5,067 nt of DNA from Desulfurococcales archaeon (GTDB lineage: Archaea > Thermoproteota > Thermoprotei_A > Sulfolobales > Ignicoccaceae), in the NCBI GenBank assembly GCA_015521275.1, contig WAOJ01000111.1, positions 1 through 5,067 on the forward strand, read 5' to 3'. The translations under genes and the position numbers were made by a program. The notes under the pieces are model-generated. The model ran no database searches, was not told where the DNA came from, and saw only the letters and a program-made list of their open reading frames with translations. Below are positions 1-5,067 of the stretch, piece by piece (position 1 is the first letter of the stretch; every line of letters starts with the position of its first letter).

Positions 1-792
1 TAATTCTCTAGGTTCCACTTCCTTCCCCTTGTTGTAGTAGATCTCCAAAGTTACGTCCTCAGCCCCCATTAACGCTATTGCCTTTGCTGCAACCCTCTTG
101 GTTATTGGATATACAAGCATTTGGTGAGACTTGGTCTTGCCTTTTTCTTGCTCCACGCCGTGAACGTGTAAGCACCTAACTCTGTCACCTATAGCGTCTT
201 TCCAAACTTCTAACACCTCGTCAACGTTCACGTCGTTTAGCTTTAGTTTGTGTCTCCCCTTGAAAGTCGTCACCGCGTGACCTATGTCGAAGCAGAACTC
301 TATGTCGGTAAGGGAGTGAAGCGTAGCGAAGTAATCCGGCTGTCCTAGGCGGGGAGTGTTTTCCAGAGCCACGTCAACCCTCTTCTCCTTCGCATACTCA
401 CTTATCTCTATCACAGATTTCTTTCCCGCTTCGAATACTTTTCCCTTAACATCATCTTCCAACTTTTCGGAGGTGGTCAGATGAAATACCAAATATTTTA
501 CCTTGTACTTATGGCTAAGATCTATTGCTTTCTTTATTACCTTCACTACCCCTTCCCTCACCTCTTCCCAAGGCGTAGCTAGGTCCAAGCCCCTCCAAGG
601 GGCATGAAAGGCCACGTCGAGCCCCACTTCCCTAGCCTCGTCCACTGCCCTCTTCAGCAAGTCCTCCTTGAGGGGTAGCGGGAAGTCCAAGCTGAGTTCC
701 ACGTAGTCAAAGCCCGCCTCCAAGCTTTGCTGTAAATACTTCTTCCAAGAGGCCAAGTGACCCTTCCAAGCGGACCATCCGAAATTCGTCAA
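1..792 (-). CDS. Xylose isomerase-like TIM-barrel protein (AP endonuclease 2 / sugar phosphate isomerase-epimerase superfamily), 3' end outside window
   Basis: The minus-strand frame stays open for 264 codons from a TTG at 790-792 to the left edge, so the C-terminus is missing. The sequence fits the Pfam AP_endonuc_2 TIM-barrel fold. HAPW is at residues 63-66, FHLTT at 103-107, LENTP at 143-147, FDIGH at 168-172, LHVHG at 208-212 and LEIYY at 249-253. By analogy with D-tagatose 3-epimerase and hydroxypyruvate isomerase, the metal ligands would be E144, D169, H209 or H211, and E250, with H172 contacting substrate. All are present, so the enzyme is probably active. The family covers sugar epimerases and isomerases as well as endonuclease IV, and the substrate cannot be read from sequence. 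The start is set by a GGAGG nine bases upstream, and no ATG, GTG or TTG lies between it and the in-frame TGA near 859-861. The protein is probably cytoplasmic, since no signal peptide is visible. It is divergent from the adenylate kinase gene, 36 bases away. Confidence 0.88.
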   Translation of the reverse strand, partial: MTNFGWSAWKGHLASWKKYLQQSLEAGFDYVELSLDFPLPLKEDLLKRAVDEAREVGLDVAFHAPWRGLDLATPWEEVREGVVKVIKKAIDLSHKYKVKYLVFHLTTSEKLEDDVKGKVFEAGKKSVIEISEYAKEKRVDVALENTPRLGQPDYFATLHSLTDIEFCFDIGHAVTTFKGRHKLKLNDVNVDEVLEVWKDAIGDRVRCLHVHGVEQEKGKTKSHQMLVYPITKRVAAKAIALMGAEDVTLEIYYNKGKEVEPREL

Positions 793-801
793 ATCCCTCT
801 C

Positions 802-806
802 CCTCC
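802..806 (-). promoter_or_regulatory. Ribosome binding site for the TIM-barrel gene
   Basis: GGAGG on the minus strand, inside a purine-rich run, lies nine bases before the TTG at 790-792. It supports TTG as the true start, because the open frame continues upstream without any alternative start codon before a stop. Confidence 0.6.
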
Positions 807-828
807 AGCCTCCCTCGGGTAGGAGCTG

Positions 829-1380
829 GTGTTCATACTCATAAGTGGCGTGCCGGGTTCAGGGAAGAGTACCTTAAGTAGGGAGCTGGCTAAGGTCCTT
901 AACTGTAAAACGTTGGACGTGACTAAGCTTGTGAAGGAAAAGAAGTTTTACGTCGACGTGGATGAGGATGAATGCGGAAAACCTCTTTATGTAGTTGACA
1001 TGGATAAGTTGGAGGAATACGTTAAGAACTTGAAAGGGTGCTGGATAATAGAGGGAGTGGTCGTCGACTTCGTGCCCCCGGAGAGGGTCAAGAAGGTCAT
1101 TTACCTTCAAGCGAAACCCTCAGTACTGATAAGAAGAATGGAGGGGAAGGGGTACTGCAAGGAAAAGATTTGCTCTAACGTGGAAGCTGAAATAGTCGGC
1201 TCTTACCTACAGATGCTCAGAGGCTATTACGGCGACAAGGTGGTCTGCGTCAGGAGCGACGTGAGCTTGGAAGAGGAAGTGAAACAAGCCCTTAAGGCAG
1301 TGGAGTGTGAGAGACTTCCTTGTTATGAGTGGACCTCTGAGCTAGAGGAGATGAAGAATTACGCTTCTTACTGCTTATGA
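829..1380 (+). CDS. Fap7/AK6-type adenylate kinase (archaeal putative adenylate kinase, ribosome-biogenesis ATPase)
   Basis: This 183-residue P-loop NMP kinase belongs to the Fap7/AK6 (hCINAP) group, which interconverts AMP, ADP and ATP and in eukaryotes and archaea helps mature the small ribosomal subunit through uS11. The Walker A loop GVPGSGKST is at residues 7-15. The family-typical VKEKKFY segment (35-41) and an acidic stretch with VVDMDKL (55-61) follow. IIEG (73-76) is the Walker B region, and the LID signature RRMEGKGYCKEKI...NVEAEI spans 102-122. The His usually found two residues after the Walker B acid (D/E-x-H) is Val77 here. The start is GTG, since a TAG lies in frame at 820-822; AGGAG at 821-825 is a close ribosome binding site. 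The protein has nine cysteines. The last 29 residues, beyond the usual family end, are encoded antisense to the tail of the HerA-like gene. The family call is secure; activity is inferred. Confidence 0.9.
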   Translation: MFILISGVPGSGKSTLSRELAKVLNCKTLDVTKLVKEKKFYVDVDEDECGKPLYVVDMDKLEEYVKNLKGCWIIEGVVVDFVPPERVKKVIYLQAKPSVLIRRMEGKGYCKEKICSNVEAEIVGSYLQMLRGYYGDKVVCVRSDVSLEEEVKQALKAVECERLPCYEWTSELEEMKNYASYCL

Positions 1381-2554
1381 AGACCCTTATCGGCTTCCTA
1401 AAGGATAATATGGCCTCTCCGACCTCTAGGGAAATGAACTCCTTCCAAAGCTCCGGATAGCCTATGCTCTCCGCTACGTACTTCGCGTCTTCTACCTCTC
1501 TCAATGCGTGGACTATCTTCAATGCTGTGTTCTTCATTGCATTTGGACTCATCGCCTTAGGAGATTGAGTTATGGCCACCAAGTGAAGACCGTACTTCCT
1601 TCCTTCCATGAAAACCTTGTCGGCCACACTGATCTCATTGCCCTTAGGTATTATGTTGTGGGCCTCCTCTACGAATATGAAAGCCTTCGTCGGGTTGTTC
1701 TTAGCTTGGGCGAAGAGGTACGATATTATTACGTTTGCCACAAACCTTTTCCCGTATTCAGTATAGTCGCTCAAGTTCAAGACTAAGCCTCCCTCCAACG
1801 AGTTGGGCAGATCAGTTATGGTGAAGGAGCACTTCTTCCTACTTATGAGCATCTCTAGCTTTCTCAATAAAGCGTACTTGCTTTCCCTCATCCACCTGCT
1901 CGTCTCTTCTAAGGACTTGACGTAGAAGGCTATGTCCCTTATACCGAATGACCTCCTCTGAACCCTCAAGAGCTGTAAAACCTTCATGAGGATGTAGTAC
2001 TGAGCATCACTCAAGTTCAAGGAACTCGCGAAGGAATCAAGTATCTCTATATCACTAAGTTTTTCCAAGTGGTTTAGGTTTACGCAGTCAACTACGTTGG
2101 ACCACTCGTGCTCCCCGTGCCAGTCGAGCAAGAGCTTAGGGAACGGGAGTTCTGAGAAGATGGTATAGGCTGTGGTGCTCTTACCAGAGCCCGTTGAGCC
2201 AACTATTAGGGCATGTCTCTCCAGCCACCTTATGGGCAAACAGACCGGGGAACCCCTCTCGTCTATCCCTATACACAACCCCTTCTCTTTAAAGTAAGTT
2301 AGCTTTACTGGCGTCGGGTATCCGGGGAAGGGAATACACCTAGCCCACTTGAGGCATTCCACTAAGTTCATCCTCGCCTTAACCTCCTTGACCAAGGAAC
2401 TGTTTGGGCAACAGAGCTTGAGCGCGAGCTTCCCTTTTACTAGCTCTACCCTTACTTTGCAGTACTTAGTAACCACGAACTTGAGGAATGAGAAGGTACC
2501 GGTGAGGTCGCAGCCCTCCTCGACCTTGTAACAGAGCCTCTTACAAATTAACAC
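1292..2554 (-). CDS. HerA-like (DUF87) P-loop ATPase with a cysteine-rich N-terminal domain
   Basis: This 420-residue ATPase belongs to the HerA/FtsK superfamily of hexameric DNA translocases. Walker A GSTGSGKST is at residues 119-127. The HerA-type DWHGEHEW (usual form D-x-HGEY) is at 144-151. Walker B with catalytic glutamate, IFVEEAH, is at 293-299. A sensor-like ITQSPK is at 328-333, LRE (351-353) sits at the probable arginine-finger position, and GEAILSF is at 379-385. At 420 residues it is shorter than typical HerA (about 500). The first 105 residues do not read as the usual HAS barrel and hold ten cysteines, against two in the remaining 315. I chose GTG 2552-2554 because GAGGTG lies five bases upstream and it overlaps the stop of the preceding small gene. 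A longer frame from TTG 2626 would run through that gene. No NurA nuclease is in the window. A role in DNA processing is inferred, not shown; HerA itself is not certain. Confidence 0.85.
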   Translation of the reverse strand: MLICKRLCYKVEEGCDLTGTFSFLKFVVTKYCKVRVELVKGKLALKLCCPNSSLVKEVKARMNLVECLKWARCIPFPGYPTPVKLTYFKEKGLCIGIDERGSPVCLPIRWLERHALIVGSTGSGKSTTAYTIFSELPFPKLLLDWHGEHEWSNVVDCVNLNHLEKLSDIEILDSFASSLNLSDAQYYILMKVLQLLRVQRRSFGIRDIAFYVKSLEETSRWMRESKYALLRKLEMLISRKKCSFTITDLPNSLEGGLVLNLSDYTEYGKRFVANVIISYLFAQAKNNPTKAFIFVEEAHNIIPKGNEISVADKVFMEGRKYGLHLVAITQSPKAMSPNAMKNTALKIVHALREVEDAKYVAESIGYPELWKEFISLEVGEAILSFRKPIRVFISSKKRNSSSPLAQRSTHNKEVSHTPLP

Positions 2555-2769
2555 TTTACCACCTCGAAGGGACCCAAGTTGGACAGAATCCTCTCCAACA
2601 CCTTCTTCTTCCAAAACTTCAAGCAATAACTGTTTATCATTATAATGTCTTCATTGATCATGAAAGTTACCTTTGTATGGCAGATCAGTGTCTTAGAAAA
2701 CTTAGTTAAAGTTTCCAAAAGCCTGTCCGCGTCGAAATTGCCTAAAACTTCCAAACACAGTTTTCCCAA
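2548..2769 (-). CDS. Small uncharacterised protein (73 aa) translationally coupled to the HerA-like ATPase
   Basis: I do not recognise this protein. It starts at TTG 2767-2769, with GGGAAGG three to four bases upstream and an in-frame TGA 24 bases before the start. Its TAA (2548-2550) overlaps the GTG start of the HerA-like gene, so the two are probably one operon. No signal peptide or membrane segment is visible. The pattern of hydrophobic residues suggests strand (KLCLEV, 3-8), helix (about 14-27), strand (KVTFMI, 33-38), strand (DIIMINSY, 41-48) and helix (about 50-65). That order resembles the Pcc1 subunit of KEOPS, but I see no signature that proves it. By eye it also resembles the first 60 to 70 residues of the downstream ATPase: K/R-L-C-x-x-V, a following Asp, a KF pair, a KV pair and an aligned Cys. 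It has cysteines at 5, 30, 49 and 73. A frameshifted N-terminus of the ATPase is the main alternative. Confidence 0.6.
   Translation of the reverse strand: MGKLCLEVLGNFDADRLLETLTKFSKTLICHTKVTFMINEDIIMINSYCLKFWKKKVLERILSNLGPFEVVKC
2560..2565 (-). promoter_or_regulatory. Ribosome binding site for the HerA-like gene
   Basis: GAGGTG on the minus strand, a close match to the archaeal Shine-Dalgarno consensus GGAGGTGAT, lies five bases before GTG 2552-2554 and inside the last codons of the 73-residue gene. It argues for coupled translation of two separate proteins and against the longer start at 2626. Confidence 0.65.
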
Positions 2770-2795
2770 AAGCCTTCCCGAAGGGCAAGGGCCTC

Positions 2796-2804
2796 ACAAA
2801 ATAA
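2796..2804. promoter_or_regulatory. AT-rich patch, possible shared TATA element of a divergent promoter
   Basis: The spacer between the 73-residue gene and the MoaD-like gene has one AT-rich stretch, ACAAAATAA on the plus strand (TTATTTTGT on the minus strand). On the minus strand it lies about 32 bases before the TTG start, so transcription starting about 26 bases downstream would give a leader of only a few bases. On the plus strand the same spacing puts the transcript start near 2827, which would favour the GTG at 2835. This is judged on position and composition only. Confidence 0.35.
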
Positions 2805-2834
2805 GGAGGGAGGCTAGAGGAAGTGGGAGATGAC

Positions 2835-3089
2835 GTGAAAGTTAACGTTAAGTTCTTCGCTGAGCTGAGGGAGAGCTTCAAGCCCTTCGAGTTCGAGTGC
2901 GACTGCAAAACGCCCTCTGAACTATTGGAAGAGATCTATAGGAGGGCTCCGGGCTTGAAGGAGAAAGAAGCCGAGTACAAGGACTTGGGCCTAATATTCT
3001 TGGTGAACGGACGAGACGTGAGGCACTTGAAGGAGATAGAAGGAGATGAAATAACGGTGAGTGTGTTTCCGCCCTCCGCGGGGGGCTAG
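2835..3089 (+). CDS. MoaD/ThiS-family beta-grasp (ubiquitin-like) sulfur carrier or small modifier protein
   Basis: This 84-residue beta-grasp protein opens with the MoaD-like [13 protein letters not shown] and ends exactly in Gly-Gly (FPPSAGG). In this family the terminal glycine is adenylated by an E1-like enzyme (MoeB/ThiF/ELSA type). It then either carries sulfur as a thiocarboxylate, for molybdopterin or tRNA thiolation, or is joined to proteins as a SAMP-type modifier. The middle segment [10 protein letters not shown] is the typical central strand and turn. No processing is needed, because GG is the natural C-terminus. I prefer GTG 2835, which has GGGAG five bases upstream and matches the usual family start. 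GTG 2823 would add four residues and has GGAGG 13 bases upstream. No E1 or molybdopterin gene is in the window, so the specific role is open. Its TAG overlaps the argG stop. Its partner genes lie elsewhere. Confidence 0.87.
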   Translation: MKVNVKFFAELRESFKPFEFECDCKTPSELLEEIYRRAPGLKEKEAEYKDLGLIFLVNGRDVRHLKEIEGDEITVSVFPPSAGG

Positions 3090-4285
3090 AGGAACCTCTT
3101 CCTAAAGCTTATTACGCTATCCATTAGCCAAGCGTCTATGAAGCCCCTCGCCATCTCGTCGCTGGGGAACCACTGGCTGTCGTAGCTGCTTATGGCCTTA
3201 TCATATATAGCATAGGGGCTCCTCCTGCCGACGACGTTTATTGAGCCCTTGAACAGCTTTACCCTCACATCGCCGGTTACATTTTTGGTGAGCTCTTCCA
3301 TGAACTTGTCCAGCTCTACCCTAATTGGGTCGAACCACAAGCCGTCGTATACCAAATCGGCCCAGTAATCGTCGAGATTCTTCTTTACCCTGTACTCCCT
3401 CTTGTTAAGCACCAGCTTCTCCAAATCCTTCTTCGCATTTATTATGGTTAGGGCCGCGGGAGCCTCATAAACTTCCCTGCTCTTCAAGCCTACAATCCTG
3501 TTCTCCATGTGGTCTATCCTCCCGTAGCCATGCTTTCCGGATATCTCGTTCAACGCATTTATAATTTCCATTAAGCTCATCCTCTTTCCATTTAAAGCCA
3601 CTGGGACTCCCTTCTCAAAGGTTATTTCTATGTATTCCGGCTCGTCCGGAGCGCTCCTCGGGTCGACGGTCCACTCGAACGCGTCCTCCGGGGGCTCGTT
3701 CCAAGGATCCTCTAAGGGTCCCCCCTCAATGCTCCTCGACCACAAGTTCTCATCTATGCTATACTTCTTGGACTCCTCGCTTATGGGTATACCCTTCTTC
3801 TTGGCAAACTCAACCTCTTCCTTCCTGGTCATGCCCCACATCCTTATCGGCGCTATGATCTTTATTTCTGGAGCTAGGGCCTTGAAGGCTGCCTCAAACC
3901 TCACTTGGTCGTTGCCCTTGCTAGTAGCTCCGTGGGCCACGGCGTCGGCGCCTTCCCTTTTGGCTATCTCGACAACCTTCTCCCCTATAAGGGGTCTCGC
4001 CAGAGCGGTTCCCAGAGGATAAGCCCCTTCATAGAGGGCGTTGGCCCTTATCGCAGGCCTTATGTACTTTTCCACGAACTCTTCCTTGGCATCTACCAAG
4101 TAGTGCTTAGATGCTCCAGCTTTATAGGCCCTCTCCTCTATTTCCTTGAAGTTCTCCTTTTGCCCAACATCTACAGTAACGGTTATCACTTCGGCTTTGA
4201 ACTTCTCCTTGAGCCACGCTATGGCTACCGAGGTATCAAGACCTCCGGAATACGCTAAAACGATCCTTGAAATCTTGTCGTCCAT
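3086..4285 (-). CDS. argG: Argininosuccinate synthase
   Basis: The enzyme joins citrulline and aspartate with ATP to form argininosuccinate, the penultimate step of arginine synthesis, in the cytoplasm. The protein has 399 residues, the usual length, and looks intact. The N-type ATP pyrophosphatase loop is AYSGGLDTS (11-19). VDVGQ is at 38-42. The citrulline/aspartate-binding stretch [16 protein letters not shown] is at 85-100, [13 protein letters not shown] at 119-131, and [15 protein letters not shown] at 175-189. The C-terminal tetramerisation region follows and includes the SPYAIYD and [16 protein letters not shown] segments typical of the family. The start is ATG 4283-4285, the only ATG start I assign here. 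Another ATG five bases upstream is out of frame. There is no strong ribosome binding site, in keeping with a short leader. The gene contains no cysteine codon. argH is not adjacent in this window. Confidence 0.98.
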   Translation of the reverse strand: MDDKISRIVLAYSGGLDTSVAIAWLKEKFKAEVITVTVDVGQKENFKEIEERAYKAGASKHYLVDAKEEFVEKYIRPAIRANALYEGAYPLGTALARPLIGEKVVEIAKREGADAVAHGATSKGNDQVRFEAAFKALAPEIKIIAPIRMWGMTRKEEVEFAKKKGIPISEESKKYSIDENLWSRSIEGGPLEDPWNEPPEDAFEWTVDPRSAPDEPEYIEITFEKGVPVALNGKRMSLMEIINALNEISGKHGYGRIDHMENRIVGLKSREVYEAPAALTIINAKKDLEKLVLNKREYRVKKNLDDYWADLVYDGLWFDPIRVELDKFMEELTKNVTGDVRVKLFKGSINVVGRRSPYAIYDKAISSYDSQWFPSDEMARGFIDAWLMDSVISFRKRFL

Positions 4286-4317
4286 TTCATGATACCCGCT
4301 TCAAGACCTTTTAGCCT

Positions 4318-4332
4318 CTATTTTAAAGATTG
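4318..4332 (-). promoter_or_regulatory. Candidate TATA-box promoter for argG
   Basis: The minus strand carries TTTAAAATA (4319-4327) in the 69-base spacer between the phosphatase gene and argG. Its centre is about 39 bases before the ATG. With the usual archaeal TATA-to-start distance of about 26 bases, the leader would be roughly 12 bases. It suggests argG has its own promoter, though read-through from the phosphatase gene is possible. I see no clear T-run terminator for the phosphatase gene in this spacer. Confidence 0.45.
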
Positions 4333-4354
4333 CGAGAGCTCAAGTAAAGGCTCT

Positions 4355-5067
4355 TTAAAAGAACTCTAAAGCTTCTATCGAGATTACGTCGAGCTTATCT
4401 CCCTTTAACAAGGCAACAGAGGCTTTAGAGTTGTAATACGGCGGCCCGGAGCGAGTGAAGAGCGTCAAGACCTTTGACTTGTGGCTTAAGGCGAAGCCGT
4501 CTACAGAGGTGTGGCCCCTAACCAAGGCCCTGGCCTCCATCATTTCTAAGAAAGCTCTGGTCAAGCCCGCTCCCCACACTTTTCCCACTCCCCTCATGTA
4601 GTTCTCTCTGAAGCACTTCCTAGGGTCGTCCTCCCAGTCACAGACCTTGTCACCTACCAACTCATCAGGGTCGCTCCAAAGTATGTCAACAATGTCAGTC
4701 TTGTTCAGCTCCAGCTCGCCCTTCAAGCTCGCCTCGGTGGGAGGGCCTCCGTGAAGGCCCACCACGTCCCCGACCCTAACCAAGAGGGACATGGAGTCGA
4801 AAAGGTCCAATGCTTTTTCATATAGTTTAAGTCCATTAGGACCGCACCTAGAGTAAAGGACGTCGGGGAAGTCGTGGGGACTCACGCCAACGTCTCTCAA
4901 GGGCTCGTGGTTTCCTCTCAGCACCACGACTTCCTCCGGCCTCCTCGCCTTCAAGGCCAAGACCAAGAGCAAGGCCTCTATCTGCTTGGGTCCCCTGTCT
5001 ACGTAATCTCCCAAGAAGACGAGCTTGTAGTGGTTTAGGACATCTTCCAAGCCCAACTTTTCCCAGA
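4355..5067 (-). CDS. PPP-family (PP1/PP2A-like) Ser/Thr protein phosphatase, 5' end outside window
   Basis: This metallophosphatase removes phosphate from Ser/Thr residues of proteins. Residues are numbered from the first whole codon, Trp at 5063-5065. GDYVDRG is at 19-25, RGNHE at 50-54 and LHGG at 104-107. The PPP-specific LWSDP is at 129-133, GAGLTRAFL at 165-173 and RGHTSVDG at 183-190. The LTLFTRSGPPYYNSKA region near 200-215 corresponds to the eukaryotic VTLFSAPNYC loop. The first metal motif, GDxHG, must lie beyond the right edge: the frame is open to 5067, and the motif normally sits about 25-30 residues before GDxxDRG. The TTG at 5054-5056 is therefore an internal leucine, not a start. 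All metal ligands visible here are intact, so the enzyme is probably active and soluble. An archaeal PP1-like phosphatase is the most likely identity. The stop is TAA, 69 bases before argG. Confidence 0.93.
   Translation of the reverse strand, partial: WEKLGLEDVLNHYKLVFLGDYVDRGPKQIEALLLVLALKARRPEEVVVLRGNHEPLRDVGVSPHDFPDVLYSRCGPNGLKLYEKALDLFDSMSLLVRVGDVVGLHGGPPTEASLKGELELNKTDIVDILWSDPDELVGDKVCDWEDDPRKCFRENYMRGVGKVWGAGLTRAFLEMMEARALVRGHTSVDGFALSHKSKVLTLFTRSGPPYYNSKASVALLKGDKLDVISIEALEFF

Noticed and set aside
874..1110. Minus-strand frame inside the adenylate kinase gene
   Set aside because: It lies wholly antisense to a recognised gene and its translation matches nothing I know.
2555..2626. 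Longer ATPase start at TTG 2624-2626
   Set aside because: It would run through the small gene, has no good ribosome binding site, and GTG 2554 has a strong one. The extra 24 residues are acidic, low-complexity and look like a shadow frame.
2773..2784. Inverted repeat CCTTC-CC-GAAGG before the small gene
   Set aside because: Arms of five bases with a two-base gap are too short to support a regulatory hairpin; it may be chance in GC-rich DNA.
3630..4258. Two long plus-strand open frames inside argG (3630-4022 and 3905-4258)
   Set aside because: Antisense to the clearly recognised argG, with no family features in their translations and no ribosome binding site that stands out.
4256..4290. Out-of-frame ATG at 4288-4290 giving an 11-codon frame overlapping the argG start
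   Set aside because: It overlaps argG, has no ribosome binding site and no sign of a regulatory leader peptide such as arginine-rich codons.
5054..5056. TTG as the start of the phosphatase
   Set aside because: The frame continues to the window edge, and the essential GDxHG motif must lie upstream.

Overview
The window looks like chromosomal DNA of a hyperthermophilic crenarchaeon (Thermoproteota). The signs are a Fap7-type adenylate kinase, a HerA-type ATPase, a PP1/PP2A-like phosphatase, heavy use of AGG/AGA and ATA codons, many TTG and GTG starts, and very tight packing. Desulfurococcales, possibly an Ignicoccus-like organism, is my guess and rests on general feel only. The gaps between genes are at most about 70 bases. 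I see no RNA gene, insertion sequence or CRISPR array.

Layout from left to right. A xylose-isomerase-like TIM-barrel protein runs leftward off the left edge (1-792, minus, start TTG). It is divergent, across 36 bases, from the Fap7/AK6-type adenylate kinase (829-1380, plus). The kinase converges on, and overlaps by 89 bases, a HerA-like ATPase (1292-2554, minus). Directly upstream of the ATPase, overlapping by 7 bases and probably translationally coupled, lies a 73-residue uncharacterised protein (2548-2769, minus). Divergent from that pair is a MoaD/ThiS-like beta-grasp protein ending in Gly-Gly (2835 or 2823 to 3089, plus). Its stop shares a CTAG with the stop of argininosuccinate synthase, argG (3086-4285, minus). 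Upstream of argG, on the same strand and 69 bases away, is a PPP-family Ser/Thr phosphatase (4355-5067, minus) whose N-terminus lies beyond the right edge.

The genes serve separate housekeeping roles: sugar or nucleic-acid chemistry, ribosome assembly and nucleotide metabolism, DNA-translocase-type ATPase activity, sulfur transfer or protein modification, arginine synthesis, and phosphoprotein signalling. The orientation changes almost at every gene, so most are probably transcribed separately.

The part most worth attention is the two-gene unit at 1292-2769. The ATPase lacks a recognisable HAS-barrel N-terminus and has no NurA next to it in the window. Its cysteine-rich N-terminal domain resembles, by eye, the 73-residue protein encoded just upstream. 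Both fit a beta-alpha-beta-beta-alpha outline reminiscent of the KEOPS subunit Pcc1. This is an inference that needs a structural test.
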